NCBI RefSeq assembly: GCF_900108085.1
Contig: NZ_FNVR01000021.1
Span: 1-64,000 of the forward strand
DNA: 64,000 nucleotides
Source of the DNA: Algoriphagus boritolerans DSM 17298 = JCM 18970
GTDB lineage: Bacteria > Bacteroidota > Bacteroidia > Cytophagales > Cyclobacteriaceae
Direction: 5' to 3'
The notes beneath the pieces are model-generated. The model made no database searches. It saw only the letters and a program-made list of their open reading frames with translations, and was not told the DNA's origin. The translations under genes were made by a program, and so were the position numbers. This document shows positions 26,261 to 34,864 of this stretch, piece after piece (position 1 is the first letter of the stretch; each line of letters opens with the position of its first letter).

Positions 26261-26668
26261 ATGAAAAAAATTCTTTTTTTAGCCTTTTTTGGCTTGATTT
26301 CCACCGCTTCATTTGCACAATGGACCGTTTCCTATCATCAAAGTAATCTTCCCTTTTTAGGTGTGAATAAGCAATTGGGAGAAAAATGGCTCCCGGAATT
26401 CCGTGTGGGAACTGACAATTTCATTGATAATGTTTCACTGGAATTGGTGATTAATCACATTTTCTACAAAAATGACCGCATCGATTTCTATGGAGGACTT
26501 GGAGGTCGAATTCAAAGTTTCGAAGGATTGGTTATTCCTGTTGGTTTAAATATTTACCCATTCGAGCGTAAGGATTTTGGATTACATATCGAAGCTGCCC
26601 AATTTATCGGAGAAGGAAATATTTTCCGGGGTTCATTCGGAATTAGATATCGATTTCTCAAAGAATAG
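26261..26668 (+). CDS. Small exported outer-membrane-like protein
   Basis: A 135-residue protein with a clear Sec signal peptide (KKILFLAFFGLISTASFA then QW). The mature part is made of alternating amphipathic strands (LELVINHIFYKNDRIDFYGGLGGRIQSFEG and the terminal FRGSFGIRYRFLKE), ending in an aromatic-rich strand as in small beta-barrels. No specific family is recognised. It lies 26 bases after the thioesterase gene and is followed by a strong terminator, so it ends this transcription unit. Confidence 0.7.
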   Translation: MKKILFLAFFGLISTASFAQWTVSYHQSNLPFLGVNKQLGEKWLPEFRVGTDNFIDNVSLELVINHIFYKNDRIDFYGGLGGRIQSFEGLVIPVGLNIYPFERKDFGLHIEAAQFIGEGNIFRGSFGIRYRFLKE

Positions 26669-26680
26669 GTGAAAAACTAC

Positions 26681-26713
26681 AATGCATGGATTAATTAGTT
26701 CATGCATTTTTTT
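26681..26713 (+). terminator. Rho-independent terminator between convergent genes
   Basis: AATGCATG pairs with CATGCATT (8 bp) around a 12-base loop and runs into seven T. It ends the comF-side operon and lies just before the convergent methyltransferase gene. Confidence 0.8.
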
Positions 26714-26714
26714 C

Positions 26715-27248
26715 TTAAAATCGCTCCAGTTTTACCATTAAATCCCACACGGCAATGCCCAATGTCACCGAAATATTGAGTGAATGTTTTGTGCCAAGTT
26801 GGGGGATTTCCAGCACCTGATCGCAGGATTTTAATACTTCCTCTTCTACTCCAAACACCTCATTTCCAAATATCAGGGCATATTTTATCTCCTTTTCCGG
26901 TGAAAAATCATTGAGCTTTACCGAGTTTTCTACCTGCTCTAATGCACAAAGTAGGTAATCAGAGGCCTTCAGCTTTTCAATGGCTTGCAGGGTGTTTGGG
27001 CAGTATTCCCATTCGACAGATTCAGTGGCTCCCAGGGCGGTTTTTTGAATGTCCCGATGAGGAGGAGTGCCGGTGATTCCGCAAAGAAAAATTTTCTCGA
27101 TTCGAAACGCATCAGCTGTTCGAAAAGCCGAACCCACGTTGTTCAGACTACGGACATTATCCAAAACCAACACAATGGGTGACTTCTCGGTTAGCTTAAA
27201 TTCCTCAATCGAAAGGCGATCGAGTTCTTCCATGCTTAATTTCTTCAT
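26715..27248 (-). CDS. TrmH/SpoU-family RNA methyltransferase
   Basis: A 177-residue SPOUT enzyme, which methylates ribose 2'-O positions in tRNA or rRNA. SpoU motif 1 is LDNVRSLNNVGSAFRTADAF, motif 2 is ALIFGNEVFGV, and motif 3 is LNISVTLGIAVWDL, all intact; the knot-forming C-terminal part is complete. It lacks the N-terminal substrate-binding domain of RlmB, as is usual for the short TrmH/TrmL-like branch, so the target nucleotide is not assigned. It diverges from mutS and is convergent with the preceding operon. Confidence 0.88.
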   Translation of the reverse strand: MKKLSMEELDRLSIEEFKLTEKSPIVLVLDNVRSLNNVGSAFRTADAFRIEKIFLCGITGTPPHRDIQKTALGATESVEWEYCPNTLQAIEKLKASDYLLCALEQVENSVKLNDFSPEKEIKYALIFGNEVFGVEEEVLKSCDQVLEIPQLGTKHSLNISVTLGIAVWDLMVKLERF

Positions 27249-27329
27249 CTTTTTTGATCTCCTTACCTAATCGGCTATTTTCAGGCTTTCTTTCCGATTC
27301 AAAAGTACTACAATTCCCTTTTTATCCCC

Positions 27330-29933
27330 ATGAGTAAATCCAAAGACGGGCAGGAAACTCCCCTGATGAAGCAATACAATGCGATCAAAGCCAAGCATCC
27401 CGGGGCGTTGTTGCTTTTTAGGGTTGGGGATTTCTATGAGACATTTGGGGAAGATGCGATCGTTGCCAGTAAAGTTTTGGACATCGTGTTGACCAAGCGG
27501 GCCAACGGAGCCGCTTCACACATTGAGTTGGCAGGGTTTCCCCATCACTCCCTGGACCATTACCTTCCAAAGCTGGTGAGAGCAGGCAATAGGGTGGCAA
27601 TCTGTGATCAGCTGGAGGATCCAAAGTCTGTCAAAGGGATTGTGAAGCGGGGAGTTACTGAACTGGTCACACCTGGATTATCCTACAATGATCAAGTCCT
27701 TGACACGCGCAAAAACAATTACCTTGCCTCCATTCATTTTGGAAAGGACATCCATGGGATTGCTTTTTTGGACGTTTCCACGGGAGAGTTTATGTGTGCT
27801 CAGGGCAATTCCTCTTACTTGGAAAAGTTGCTGCAAAGCTTTGCACCATCAGAGGTCATTTTTTCGAAAGCTGCCAAAAAAATTGCTGCCGAAATCATCA
27901 AAAATGAATACATCACTTTTTATTGCGAGGATTGGGTTTTTCAATATGATTTCACCTACGAAAAGTTAAAGAGTCACTTCGGCACGGCTAATTTGAAGGG
28001 TTTTGGAATCGAAGAATTGGAATTCGGGATCGTAGCGGCAGGAGGAATCCTCTATTACCTCGAGGAGACAGAGCATCGGGAAGTACAGCATATTTCTTCC
28101 ATTTCCAGAATAGCTGAGGAGAAGTACGTATGGCTGGACAAATTCACCATCCGCAATCTTGAACTGGTATTTCCTCAGCATGATGGAGGTGTGCCATTGA
28201 TTCAGATTCTTGATCAGACCGTTACTCCGATGGGCTCCAGGATGATGAAAAAGTGGATGGTACTGCCGCTTAAGGAAAAAGAACCGATCGAAGAGCGACT
28301 GAATGTGGTCGATTTTTTCTACCAAAATTCTGCCCTGATTGAGGAAATCCTTGCCTCTTTGCGCCTGATTGGGGACTTGGAGCGTTTGATTTCAAAGGTC
28401 GTCGTGGGTCGGGCTAATCCACGGGAGATGAACCAGATCAAGCGTGCGTTGAAGTTCACGCTTCCAATCAAGGAACTGTTGAAAGTGCAGAAAAATCCTT
28501 CGCTCAAACGTCTTTCGGATCAGATTCATCCCTGCGAATATTTATTGGATAAAATTGAGCGGGAACTCAAAGAAGATGCGCCCATGCTGATTCATCAAGG
28601 GGGAGTCATCAAGGATGGTGTGGATCCGGAGTTGGACGAATACCGAGGATTGGCAAATTCAGGGAAGGACTTTTTGGTAAAAATTCAACAGCGAGAAGTA
28701 CAGAATACAGGAATTTCCTCACTGAAAATCAGCTATAACAAGGTTTTTGGATATTATCTTGAAGTGACGCATGCGCACCGGGACAAAGTACCACCGCAAT
28801 GGATCCGAAAACAGACCTTGGTCAATGCAGAACGGTATATCACCCCAGAGCTAAAAGATTATGAGGAAAAAATCCTTCATGCAGAGGACAGGATGCAGGG
28901 AATAGAGCAGCGGTATTTTGTGGCGTTGATTCAGGAAGCGGCTCAGTTTGTTACCCAGATCCAACAAAATGCGCGGATTTTGGGAACCTTGGATGCGTTG
29001 CTTTCCTTTGCGCAGGTAGCATTAACCAACAGCTACTCTCGTCCCAAGATCTCCGATACGGAAACGCTCGAAATCAAGGACGGCCGTCATCCGGTGATCG
29101 AAAGGCAGCTTCCTCCCGGAGAAAATTATGTTCCTAATGATATTTATCTTGATCATGACAGTCAGCAGATTATGATTATCACCGGACCGAATATGGCCGG
29201 GAAGTCAGCGCTGTTGAGGCAGACCGCACTGATTGTTTTGATGGCACAGATGGGAAGCTTTGTTCCGGCATCATTTGCACGGATTGGAATTATTGACAAA
29301 GTATTTACCCGAGTGGGTGCTTCAGACAATCTATCCAAAGGGGAATCCACTTTTATGGTGGAGATGACCGAGACGGCCAGTATCCTGAACAACCTCTCGG
29401 ACCGCAGTCTGGTCTTGATGGATGAGATTGGGAGGGGTACGTCCACCTATGATGGAATTTCAATCGCCTGGTCGATAGTGGAGTTTCTCCATAACCATCC
29501 CACATTCAAAGCAAAGACCCTTTTTGCTACGCATTACCACGAGCTCAATCAGCTTTCGGGGGATTTTGCACGGATCAAAAATTTCAATGTGTCGGTCAAA
29601 GAAGTGGGAAACAAAGTCATTTTCATGAGAAAACTAAAAGAAGGAGGCAGTGAGCATAGCTTTGGTATTCATGTGGCCCAGATGGCCGGTATGCCAAATC
29701 CTGTGGTACTTCGTGCAGCAGAAATAATGGGTCACCTTGAGAAGGATAAAGCCTTAAAAGAGAAAAAGGATCATTTCAAATCTATCCCTAAAAATAATTT
29801 TCAGCTCAGTTTGTTTGAAATGGATCCTAAATTCACAGAGGCCAAACAACTTCTTGATCAAATTGATATTAATGCAATCTCCCCGATTGAAGCGCTATTG
29901 AAGCTTCATGAAATAAAAAAGAAATTGGATTGA
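27330..29933 (+). CDS. mutS: DNA mismatch repair protein MutS
   Basis: Full-length MutS of 867 residues, which recognises mismatches and recruits MutL. The N-terminal mismatch-binding motif is FRVGDFYETFGEDA (the Phe-x-Glu pair, near residues 30-43). The Walker A is GPNMAGKSALLRQ near residue 620, followed by the Walker B LVLMDEIGRGTSTYDG and the FATHYHEL histidine motif. A short C-terminal tail (EMDPKFTEAKQLLDQIDIN) is typical of Bacteroidota. It is transcribed alone, divergent from the TrmH-like gene and 55 bases upstream of the LuxR-type regulator. Confidence 0.97.
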   Translation: MSKSKDGQETPLMKQYNAIKAKHPGALLLFRVGDFYETFGEDAIVASKVLDIVLTKRANGAASHIELAGFPHHSLDHYLPKLVRAGNRVAICDQLEDPKSVKGIVKRGVTELVTPGLSYNDQVLDTRKNNYLASIHFGKDIHGIAFLDVSTGEFMCAQGNSSYLEKLLQSFAPSEVIFSKAAKKIAAEIIKNEYITFYCEDWVFQYDFTYEKLKSHFGTANLKGFGIEELEFGIVAAGGILYYLEETEHREVQHISSISRIAEEKYVWLDKFTIRNLELVFPQHDGGVPLIQILDQTVTPMGSRMMKKWMVLPLKEKEPIEERLNVVDFFYQNSALIEEILASLRLIGDLERLISKVVVGRANPREMNQIKRALKFTLPIKELLKVQKNPSLKRLSDQIHPCEYLLDKIERELKEDAPMLIHQGGVIKDGVDPELDEYRGLANSGKDFLVKIQQREVQNTGISSLKISYNKVFGYYLEVTHAHRDKVPPQWIRKQTLVNAERYITPELKDYEEKILHAEDRMQGIEQRYFVALIQEAAQFVTQIQQNARILGTLDALLSFAQVALTNSYSRPKISDTETLEIKDGRHPVIERQLPPGENYVPNDIYLDHDSQQIMIITGPNMAGKSALLRQTALIVLMAQMGSFVPASFARIGIIDKVFTRVGASDNLSKGESTFMVEMTETASILNNLSDRSLVLMDEIGRGTSTYDGISIAWSIVEFLHNHPTFKAKTLFATHYHELNQLSGDFARIKNFNVSVKEVGNKVIFMRKLKEGGSEHSFGIHVAQMAGMPNPVVLRAAEIMGHLEKDKALKEKKDHFKSIPKNNFQLSLFEMDPKFTEAKQLLDQIDINAISPIEALLKLHEIKKKLD

Positions 29934-29988
29934 TTGGATTGGATTTGTATATTTTATTCTGATTGAAACTAACACGCACTTTTAAAAA

Positions 29989-30786
29989 ATGGATAAGGTA
30001 TTACTCAAGGACCTTAAAAAACAGGAAAAGTATACCAAGTTTTTCAAAGATTGGAAAGACCAGGAGTTTAAAGGTGAAATCGATGAGCAAAAGCTCAAAG
30101 ATGAGTTGGCCTCTATCAGTAAGACTATTGGAATGCAGGAAAGTCTTGTCATTGCCTGTTTTGACTATCGAAACTTAAATCTTGCTTTTTTTACAGGAAA
30201 TGTGGAAAAACTGACGGGTTATCCTGAATCCATGTTTCGAAATAAAGGAATGGAGACCTCCTTTACCATGATTCACCCGGAAGACCGACCGGAGCTTTTC
30301 CGATTCCAAAAGATCGTTTTTGATGCATTTCATAGCCTTTCGATTCCGGAGAGGCACACATTTGAGTTTTCTTATACTACGCGTTGGGTGCATCGGACTA
30401 CAGGAGAAGTCATTTGGATGACTTCGAAAGTCCGACCTTATGTTATTGACGAGGCGGGCAATTTCATTATGGACTTGCACATTATCATACAGCTTTTTAC
30501 TCCTCCCAAGTTAAAAAGCTACGATTGGAGTTATACTTACACCAAAGATGACGGGACAAAAATTTTTGTAAGTAAAAATTCTCCCAAGGATAAAGCCGTC
30601 AAACTGACTAACAAAGAGCGTGAGATTGTCAAGCTGGTGTTGGAGGGAAAAGAATCCAAAGTAATCAGCGAAATATTAAACATTTCAATTTTTACGGTGG
30701 CAACTCACCGGAAAAATATTCTCCGAAAGCTGGGGGCAAGAAATGTGGGCGAAATGGTAAAGATATTGGCTTCTTACGATTTTTGA
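29989..30786 (+). CDS. PAS-like / LuxR-type transcriptional regulator
   Basis: A 265-residue protein with an N-terminal helical segment, a PAS-fold-like domain at about residues 50-170 (RNLNLAFFTGNVEKLTGYPESMF and HRTTGEVIWMTSKVRPYVI) and a C-terminal GerE/LuxR helix-turn-helix at about 203-262 (LTNKEREIVKLVLEGKESKVI, then ILNISIFTVATHRKNILRKL). It has no receiver domain, so it is likely controlled by a bound ligand or partner. It lies 55 bases behind mutS without an obvious terminator. Its targets are unknown. Two tRNA genes follow. Confidence 0.85.
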   Translation: MDKVLLKDLKKQEKYTKFFKDWKDQEFKGEIDEQKLKDELASISKTIGMQESLVIACFDYRNLNLAFFTGNVEKLTGYPESMFRNKGMETSFTMIHPEDRPELFRFQKIVFDAFHSLSIPERHTFEFSYTTRWVHRTTGEVIWMTSKVRPYVIDEAGNFIMDLHIIIQLFTPPKLKSYDWSYTYTKDDGTKIFVSKNSPKDKAVKLTNKEREIVKLVLEGKESKVISEILNISIFTVATHRKNILRKLGARNVGEMVKILASYDF

Positions 30787-30853
30787 AATCATTGTAAATC
30801 AGCTGTAAATGAACATTTGGCTCAGGAAAGAAAAAAAATTATCGCATTCTGCC

Positions 30854-30883
30854 TTGTAAAATTATTTTGTGGGCTTACCTTTG
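30854..30883 (+). promoter_or_regulatory. Bacteroidota-type promoter of the tRNA unit
   Basis: TTG at 30854-30856 is followed by a 19-base spacer and TACCTTTG (30876-30883), matching the Bacteroidota -33/-7 pattern TTG-N19-TAnnTTTG. Transcription should begin near 30890, about 36 bases before tRNA-Gly. Confidence 0.75.
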
Positions 30884-30894
30884 CATCCACAATC

Positions 30895-30914
30895 GCTCAA
30901 AGAACGTTTTGAGC
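30895..30914 (+). other. Leader hairpin upstream of tRNA-Gly
   Basis: GCTCAAA and TTTGAGC form a perfect 7-bp stem with a 6-base loop within the predicted leader of the tRNA transcript, possibly a processing signal. Confidence 0.45.
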
Positions 30915-30925
30915 AATGACAATAA

Positions 30926-31001
<76 letters not shown>

Positions 31002-31081
31002 TGAAGCCCTTGAAAAAGGGCTTTGTCATTTCAGGGCATTTTAATAGAATGTGACTGAGGCTCTACAGAAGAGTAGAGTAA

Positions 31082-31165
31082 GCCGGGATGGTGGAATAGG
31101 TAGACACGCAAGACTTAAAATCTTGTGAGAGCAATCTCGTACGGGTTCGATTCCCGTTCCTGGTA
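31082..31165 (+). tRNA. tRNA-Leu (TAA)
   Basis: An 84-base class II tRNA. The acceptor GCCGGGA pairs with TCCTGGT (G-T pairs at two positions), the anticodon stem CAAGA/TCTTG carries loop CTTAAAA (anticodon TAA), there is a variable arm, and a T arm CGGG-TTCGATT-CCCG. The genome does not encode CCA (the next bases are CGA). It probably shares the transcript of tRNA-Gly, 80 bases upstream. Confidence 0.94.
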
Positions 31166-31169
31166 CGAA

Positions 31170-31211
31170 AGCCTCGCCTCGATACCCATCGGGGTGGGGC
31201 TTTTTGCTTTT
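31170..31211 (+). terminator. Terminator of the tRNA unit
   Basis: A 14-bp stem, AGCCTCGCCTCGAT with ATCGGGGTGGGGCT (three G-T pairs), has a four-base loop and is followed by TTTTT and a second T-run. Confidence 0.85.
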
Positions 31212-31271
31212 TAAACAAAAAAACCAGGTTAATCACTCAAATCGGTTCTGCTTCGTCCTAAGGTTGGTCTT

Positions 31272-31739
31272 TTATTTTTCCAATATCCCTTTTAAATCCG
31301 CGGGAGAGTAGCCGACAGATTTTAGCGTCTTATGATCCCCTTCTCGGAATACTAAGTACAAATCTCCTTCTTTTTCATAAAAACAGGGAGTCCCCTTACT
31401 CTCGTAATGCTTGACTGTGGCCGTTGCTTCTTCCTCGGAAGTGCAGGCCTTGCTCATATTGGATCGCTGAACTTCATCAAAAAGTGCTTTGAATTTCTCA
31501 CCCAGTCCAAATTCCAAGATCGCTCCGGATAGTACATATTGCAGGTCGCATAGGGCATCTGCGATTTCGACAAGATCCTTGTTCTCGATAGCATCCTCCA
31601 GTTCTTTCAGTTCTTCGGCCAAAAGTGAAATCCGAAGGTTACATCTTGTTTCTGAGGGGATTGTGGGTGTTGGTAATACCGGGTGCTTAAACGTCTCATG
31701 AAATAATGCAACTGAGGTAAGCGACTTAGGATCCTGCAT
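31272..31739 (-). CDS. MazG-like nucleoside triphosphate pyrophosphohydrolase
   Basis: A protein of about 155 residues of the all-alpha NTP pyrophosphatase superfamily. The metal-binding helix pattern is LLAEELKELEDAIENKDLVEIADALCDLQYVLSG, giving the ExxE...ExxD arrangement. It likely hydrolyses a (possibly non-canonical) nucleoside triphosphate to the monophosphate. A longer in-frame start at 31820 would place the N-terminus across a terminator hairpin, so the ATG at 31739 is chosen. It is downstream of the lipoprotein gene but separated from it by that terminator. Confidence 0.82.
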   Translation of the reverse strand: MQDPKSLTSVALFHETFKHPVLPTPTIPSETRCNLRISLLAEELKELEDAIENKDLVEIADALCDLQYVLSGAILEFGLGEKFKALFDEVQRSNMSKACTSEEEATATVKHYESKGTPCFYEKEGDLYLVFREGDHKTLKSVGYSPADLKGILEK

Positions 31740-31776
31740 AGCAATAGTGATTCTGAATTTAAACCTGAAATAAATG

Positions 31777-31802
31777 AAAAAGGCCGGATTTTCCGGCCTT
31801 TT
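31777..31802 (-). terminator. Terminator after the lipoprotein gene (possibly bidirectional)
   Basis: The stem AAAAGGCCGG/CCGGCCTTTT has a 5-base loop and T-runs on both strands. It lies 20 bases beyond the stop of the gene at 31823. Confidence 0.8.
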
Positions 31803-31822
31803 GGAGTTCAATATTCGCAATA

Positions 31823-32593
31823 TTACCTTTTTCGAAGACTCACTGCAGTTTCTAGGTTTGACTCTATTTTTGAAAAAATTGCAGCGTTCCCATCAGGACT
31901 GTTGGGACTGATTTCTATTCTTCCATCATTATTGGAATCGAGAGCGCTTGAGAAGTCTACTCCTGCAAATAGTTTGTCCATTTCAAATACCAGAACGATC
32001 TCTGTGTTCTGATCCACCTCTACACCAGTGGAAGTGGAAGATGCTGCGCGAATTACTTTTTCTGATTCGGTCCAGAACTGAGTAATTTTTCCATCAATTT
32101 CACCCGCAATCAAAATGGATTTTTGAGACATCGGATCATTTGCATTTGCAGCTGTGTTTTTATACAGCCTGAAAGTCGCTTCAGTGTAATTTCCCTCCGG
32201 AGTATTTCCTTCACCAATCAAACTAAATTTTGATTCACCTCCACTGATGAGTACGTTGGATTTCTTGGCGGAGGCTGAATTCTGAAGACCTGCATTCAGG
32301 ATTGTTTTTAGCGTGAGGTTTCCCAGACTGATTCCGGCTGACAAGTCAGCTTTGGCATAATACTTCATTTCGACGTCCTGTGTGCCTACTGTTAATTGTG
32401 AGACAGTAAATGCCCCAACTGTTACTCTTGCATTGGAGAGTGATTCTGATGAATTGGAGGCGGTGGCGGATAGTTTGGCTTGGGTTTGTGGATCTGTGAT
32501 GATTTCTTCTTCTTTTTCTGAACACGAACTCAAGTAAATTCCTGCTGTCAATGCCAAACTCATTGCAATGACATTTTTCCATACTTTTTTCAT
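31823..32593 (-). CDS. Lipoprotein of unknown function
   Basis: A 256-residue exported lipoprotein with a signal ending in IYLSSC (Cys24) and an acidic linker SEKEEEIITDP. The mature part is serine/alanine-rich and appears beta-rich (QLTVGTQDVEMKYYAKADL, TEATFRLYKNTAANAND), ending with an EF-like acidic segment ALDSNNDGRIEISPNSPDG. It may be a lineage-specific adhesion or surface protein, but I do not assign a family. It stands alone, bounded by terminators on both sides. Confidence 0.72.
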   Translation of the reverse strand: MKKVWKNVIAMSLALTAGIYLSSCSEKEEEIITDPQTQAKLSATASNSSESLSNARVTVGAFTVSQLTVGTQDVEMKYYAKADLSAGISLGNLTLKTILNAGLQNSASAKKSNVLISGGESKFSLIGEGNTPEGNYTEATFRLYKNTAANANDPMSQKSILIAGEIDGKITQFWTESEKVIRAASSTSTGVEVDQNTEIVLVFEMDKLFAGVDFSSALDSNNDGRIEISPNSPDGNAAIFSKIESNLETAVSLRKR

Positions 32594-32729
32594 AAAACTT
32601 CTATTTGGTTTTGCTATAGGTGTTCAATAGCGGTGCCATAAGCCAAAACGGGATTAGAAGTTGAAATTCCATGATGAAAAATAGTAGAAGGGATGTGAAC
32701 AGTAAAAAAGCGGTAGTTTCAAAGGCAAC

Positions 32730-32759
32730 AAAAAAAACAGGGAATCGACGGATCCCCTG
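32730..32759 (-). terminator. Terminator of the superoxide dismutase gene
   Basis: CAGGGGATC pairs with GATTCCCTG (one G-T pair) around a 4-base loop and is followed on the minus strand by eight T. It is 30 bases after the SOD stop. Confidence 0.75.
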
Positions 32760-32789
32760 CTTTCCTTATAAAGCGCTGAAAATTAAGAG

Positions 32790-33539
32790 TTATACTAGTT
32801 TTTCATACCGGTCCGACACCGCTTTCCAGTTTACAACATTCCAAAAGGCCGAAACATAATCAGGTCTTCTGTTCTGGTAATTTAAATAATATGCATGTTC
32901 CCATACGTCTAATCCCAGGATCGGAGTTCCTTTTACTTCCGCCACATCCATCAAGGGATTGTCCTGATTTGGGGTAGAACTTACCACCAACTTGTTGCTA
33001 GAGTCAACAACCAACCAAGCCCAGCCTGAACCGAATCGGGTTTTTGCTGCATTTTCAAATTGGGTCACAAAAGCTTCATAGCTCCCAAAAGAAGCAACAA
33101 TAGCCGTTAATAACTTTCCTTCAGGTTTTCCTCCCCCTGTTGGTGACATGATGCTCCAGAACAGTTCGTGGTTGTAATGTCCTCCACCGTTGTTTCGCAT
33201 TTTGACGGAGTATTTTGATATGGAAGATAAAACATCCTCAAGCGGCTTTGAAGTATCCACTCCTTCTTCTTTTGCAGCATCGGCTAGATTGGATGCGTAA
33301 GCGGCCGCATGCTTGGTGTAGTGAATTTCCATAGTTTTGGCATCAATAGTTGGTGCCAATGCCGAAAAGGGGTACGGTAAGGGACTTTGGCCAAATCCGG
33401 TTGACGAAGAAAACGCAGCAAGATTTCTTGTGTTTTTTGCAAGAAGTTCAGTTACTGAAGCGCCGACTATTCCCATCGTCAAGCCAGCTTTTGCAGTCTG
33501 AGCAATGAATGTTCGTCTAGTTAAATTGTAGTTTTTCAT
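32790..33539 (-). CDS. Exported Fe/Mn superoxide dismutase
   Basis: A 249-residue SOD, about 45 residues longer than cytoplasmic relatives because of an N-terminal leader with a twin-arginine-like motif (LTRRTFIAQ) and a hydrophobic stretch. Metal ligands are present: the His of [23 protein letters not shown], and the Asp and His of [15 protein letters not shown]. The likely location is the periplasm or surface, with metal loaded before export by Tat. The ATG lies exactly at the end of a dispersed repeat unit (33540-33618), so the leader of this gene is repeat-derived. It is monocistronic. Confidence 0.9.
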   Translation of the reverse strand: MKNYNLTRRTFIAQTAKAGLTMGIVGASVTELLAKNTRNLAAFSSSTGFGQSPLPYPFSALAPTIDAKTMEIHYTKHAAAYASNLADAAKEEGVDTSKPLEDVLSSISKYSVKMRNNGGGHYNHELFWSIMSPTGGGKPEGKLLTAIVASFGSYEAFVTQFENAAKTRFGSGWAWLVVDSSNKLVVSSTPNQDNPLMDVAEVKGTPILGLDVWEHAYYLNYQNRRPDYVSAFWNVVNWKAVSDRYEKLV

Positions 33540-33618
33540 CTTTTATAATTTGTTTTCCAGTGGTCACATCTCGCAGCACTTATAAGTATGTGAGGTTTTC
33601 CCCCGTGCTCGATTTCAT
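33540..33618 (-). repeat. Divergent, short copy of the ~115-bp dispersed element (SOD leader)
   Basis: On the minus strand it begins ATGAAATCGAGCAC, contains TGCGAGAT, then GACCACTGGAAAACAAATTA, and runs into the SOD start ATGAAA. These blocks match, in the same order, the element at 38249 and 41026; the second hairpin of the element is missing. The perfect palindrome ACTTATAAGT lies inside at 33578-33587. Confidence 0.65.
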
Positions 33619-33690
33619 CATTTATAGTTTGTTATCAAATGGTCAGACCTGATGGCTGTCAGGTAGTAGGATTGCTTATGAAATCAATTC
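33619..33690 (-). repeat. Partial second copy of the dispersed element, in tandem
   Basis: On the minus strand TCTGACCATTTGATAACAAA and CTATAAATG correspond to the 3' part of the element. A hairpin CCTGA-tggctg-TCAGG (33648-33663) stands where other copies carry TCCCGA/TCGGGA. It continues directly into the copy at 33540-33618. The left boundary is approximate. The rest of the 450-base gap up to dapF shows nothing further apart from a weak promoter. Confidence 0.55.
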
Positions 33691-33939
33691 CATGTTTCAG
33701 AAACCAGGTTTGAGGGCATCTCACTTGATATCATTTGCATCTACAAACAAAATCGTCTGGCCCTAAGTATCGATAATCGTCCGGCTGGATTTTTCCAATA
33801 TCCATTCGGATTTCTTTATAATCATCTACTTACAAGAATTGAACCAGTTAAATTGCAATTTAGTTGCTCAAAATAAGCATTATCTGACGAAAACGGACTT
33901 AGCCATAAGACAATAAGTCTGAATATGTGACAACTTGGT

Positions 33940-33947
33940 TAAGTTTG
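33940..33947 (+). promoter_or_regulatory. Possible -7 box for dapF
   Basis: TAAGTTTG fits the Bacteroidota TAnnTTTG -7 element 46 bases before the dapF start, but no TTG is seen at the expected -33 distance. Confidence 0.3.
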
Positions 33948-33992
33948 TGGCCATGGAGAAGTTTTTGAAAAGGAACTGTAAGAGTTAAACTC

Positions 33993-34766
33993 ATGGAACT
34001 TACATTTCATAAATATCAGGGTACCGGTAATGATTTTGTCATGATCGATGACCGTACCGAAGCAGTCGATTTGAGAAATCTTGATCTGGTCAGAAAGCTG
34101 TGTGATCGCAAATTTGGAATTGGAGCAGATGGATTGATTGTGATCAGAAATCATGCGGATTTTGACTTTGAAATGATCTATTTCAATGCAGACGGAAGTC
34201 AAAGTATGTGTGGAAACGGGGCACGTTGTGCTGTTGCTTTTTCCTCTTATCTGGGAATGATAAACGGAAAAACAAGATTTCTTGCAATTGATGGGCCTCA
34301 TGAGGCGGTACTGACTGGGGATCAAGTCGAGCTATTGATGGGAGATGTCAAAGAAATCTCTCCGAAGGCGAACGACTTCTTTGTGAATACCGGTTCACCG
34401 CATCACATCCGTTTTGTTGACAAGGCAAAGGAATATCCTGTCTTTGAAGAAGGAAAAGCCATCCGAAATGATATAGATTATGCTCCGGGTGGCACAAATG
34501 TCAATTTTGTAGAATCGGTGAGCCCAGATGAGATTTTTGTGAGGACTTACGAGCGTGGCGTGGAGGATGAGACACTTTCATGTGGTACGGGAGTGACTGC
34601 CGCTGCCCTGGTTTATGGCAACAAACAACAAAAGAGTCACATAAAAATTAATACCCCCGGAGGAAAATTGTCCGTTAAATTTAATTCCAATCCTGATGGC
34701 ACATTTAGCAAAATTTGGCTAATTGGGCCCGCAGAGCAGGTCTTTTCAGGAAAAATTAACCTTTAA
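33993..34766 (+). CDS. dapF: Diaminopimelate epimerase
   Basis: A 257-residue epimerase converting LL- to meso-diaminopimelate for lysine and peptidoglycan synthesis. The N-terminal signature is FHKYQGTGNDFVMIDD. The two catalytic cysteines are Cys73 in SMCGNGARC and Cys197 in LSCGTGVTAAAL, both present and in family context (DGSQSMCGNG, DETLSCGTG). It is cytoplasmic, with no signal. It precedes secA by about 100 bases on the same strand. No other diaminopimelate genes are adjacent. Confidence 0.96.
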   Translation: MELTFHKYQGTGNDFVMIDDRTEAVDLRNLDLVRKLCDRKFGIGADGLIVIRNHADFDFEMIYFNADGSQSMCGNGARCAVAFSSYLGMINGKTRFLAIDGPHEAVLTGDQVELLMGDVKEISPKANDFFVNTGSPHHIRFVDKAKEYPVFEEGKAIRNDIDYAPGGTNVNFVESVSPDEIFVRTYERGVEDETLSCGTGVTAAALVYGNKQQKSHIKINTPGGKLSVKFNSNPDGTFSKIWLIGPAEQVFSGKINL

Positions 34767-34864
34767 TAACCTTATTCAGAATCTGTTTCCGGAGAAGGAC
34801 CAATTATCAATTCTAACAAAAACGGCTTATTTTTAAGCCCCCAAATGGGAATTTATAGAGAGAC

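Noticed and set aside
32671-32859. 62-codon plus-strand frame between the lipoprotein and SOD genes
   Set aside because: It runs through the SOD terminator and into the antisense of SOD; composition is lysine-rich and not protein-like.
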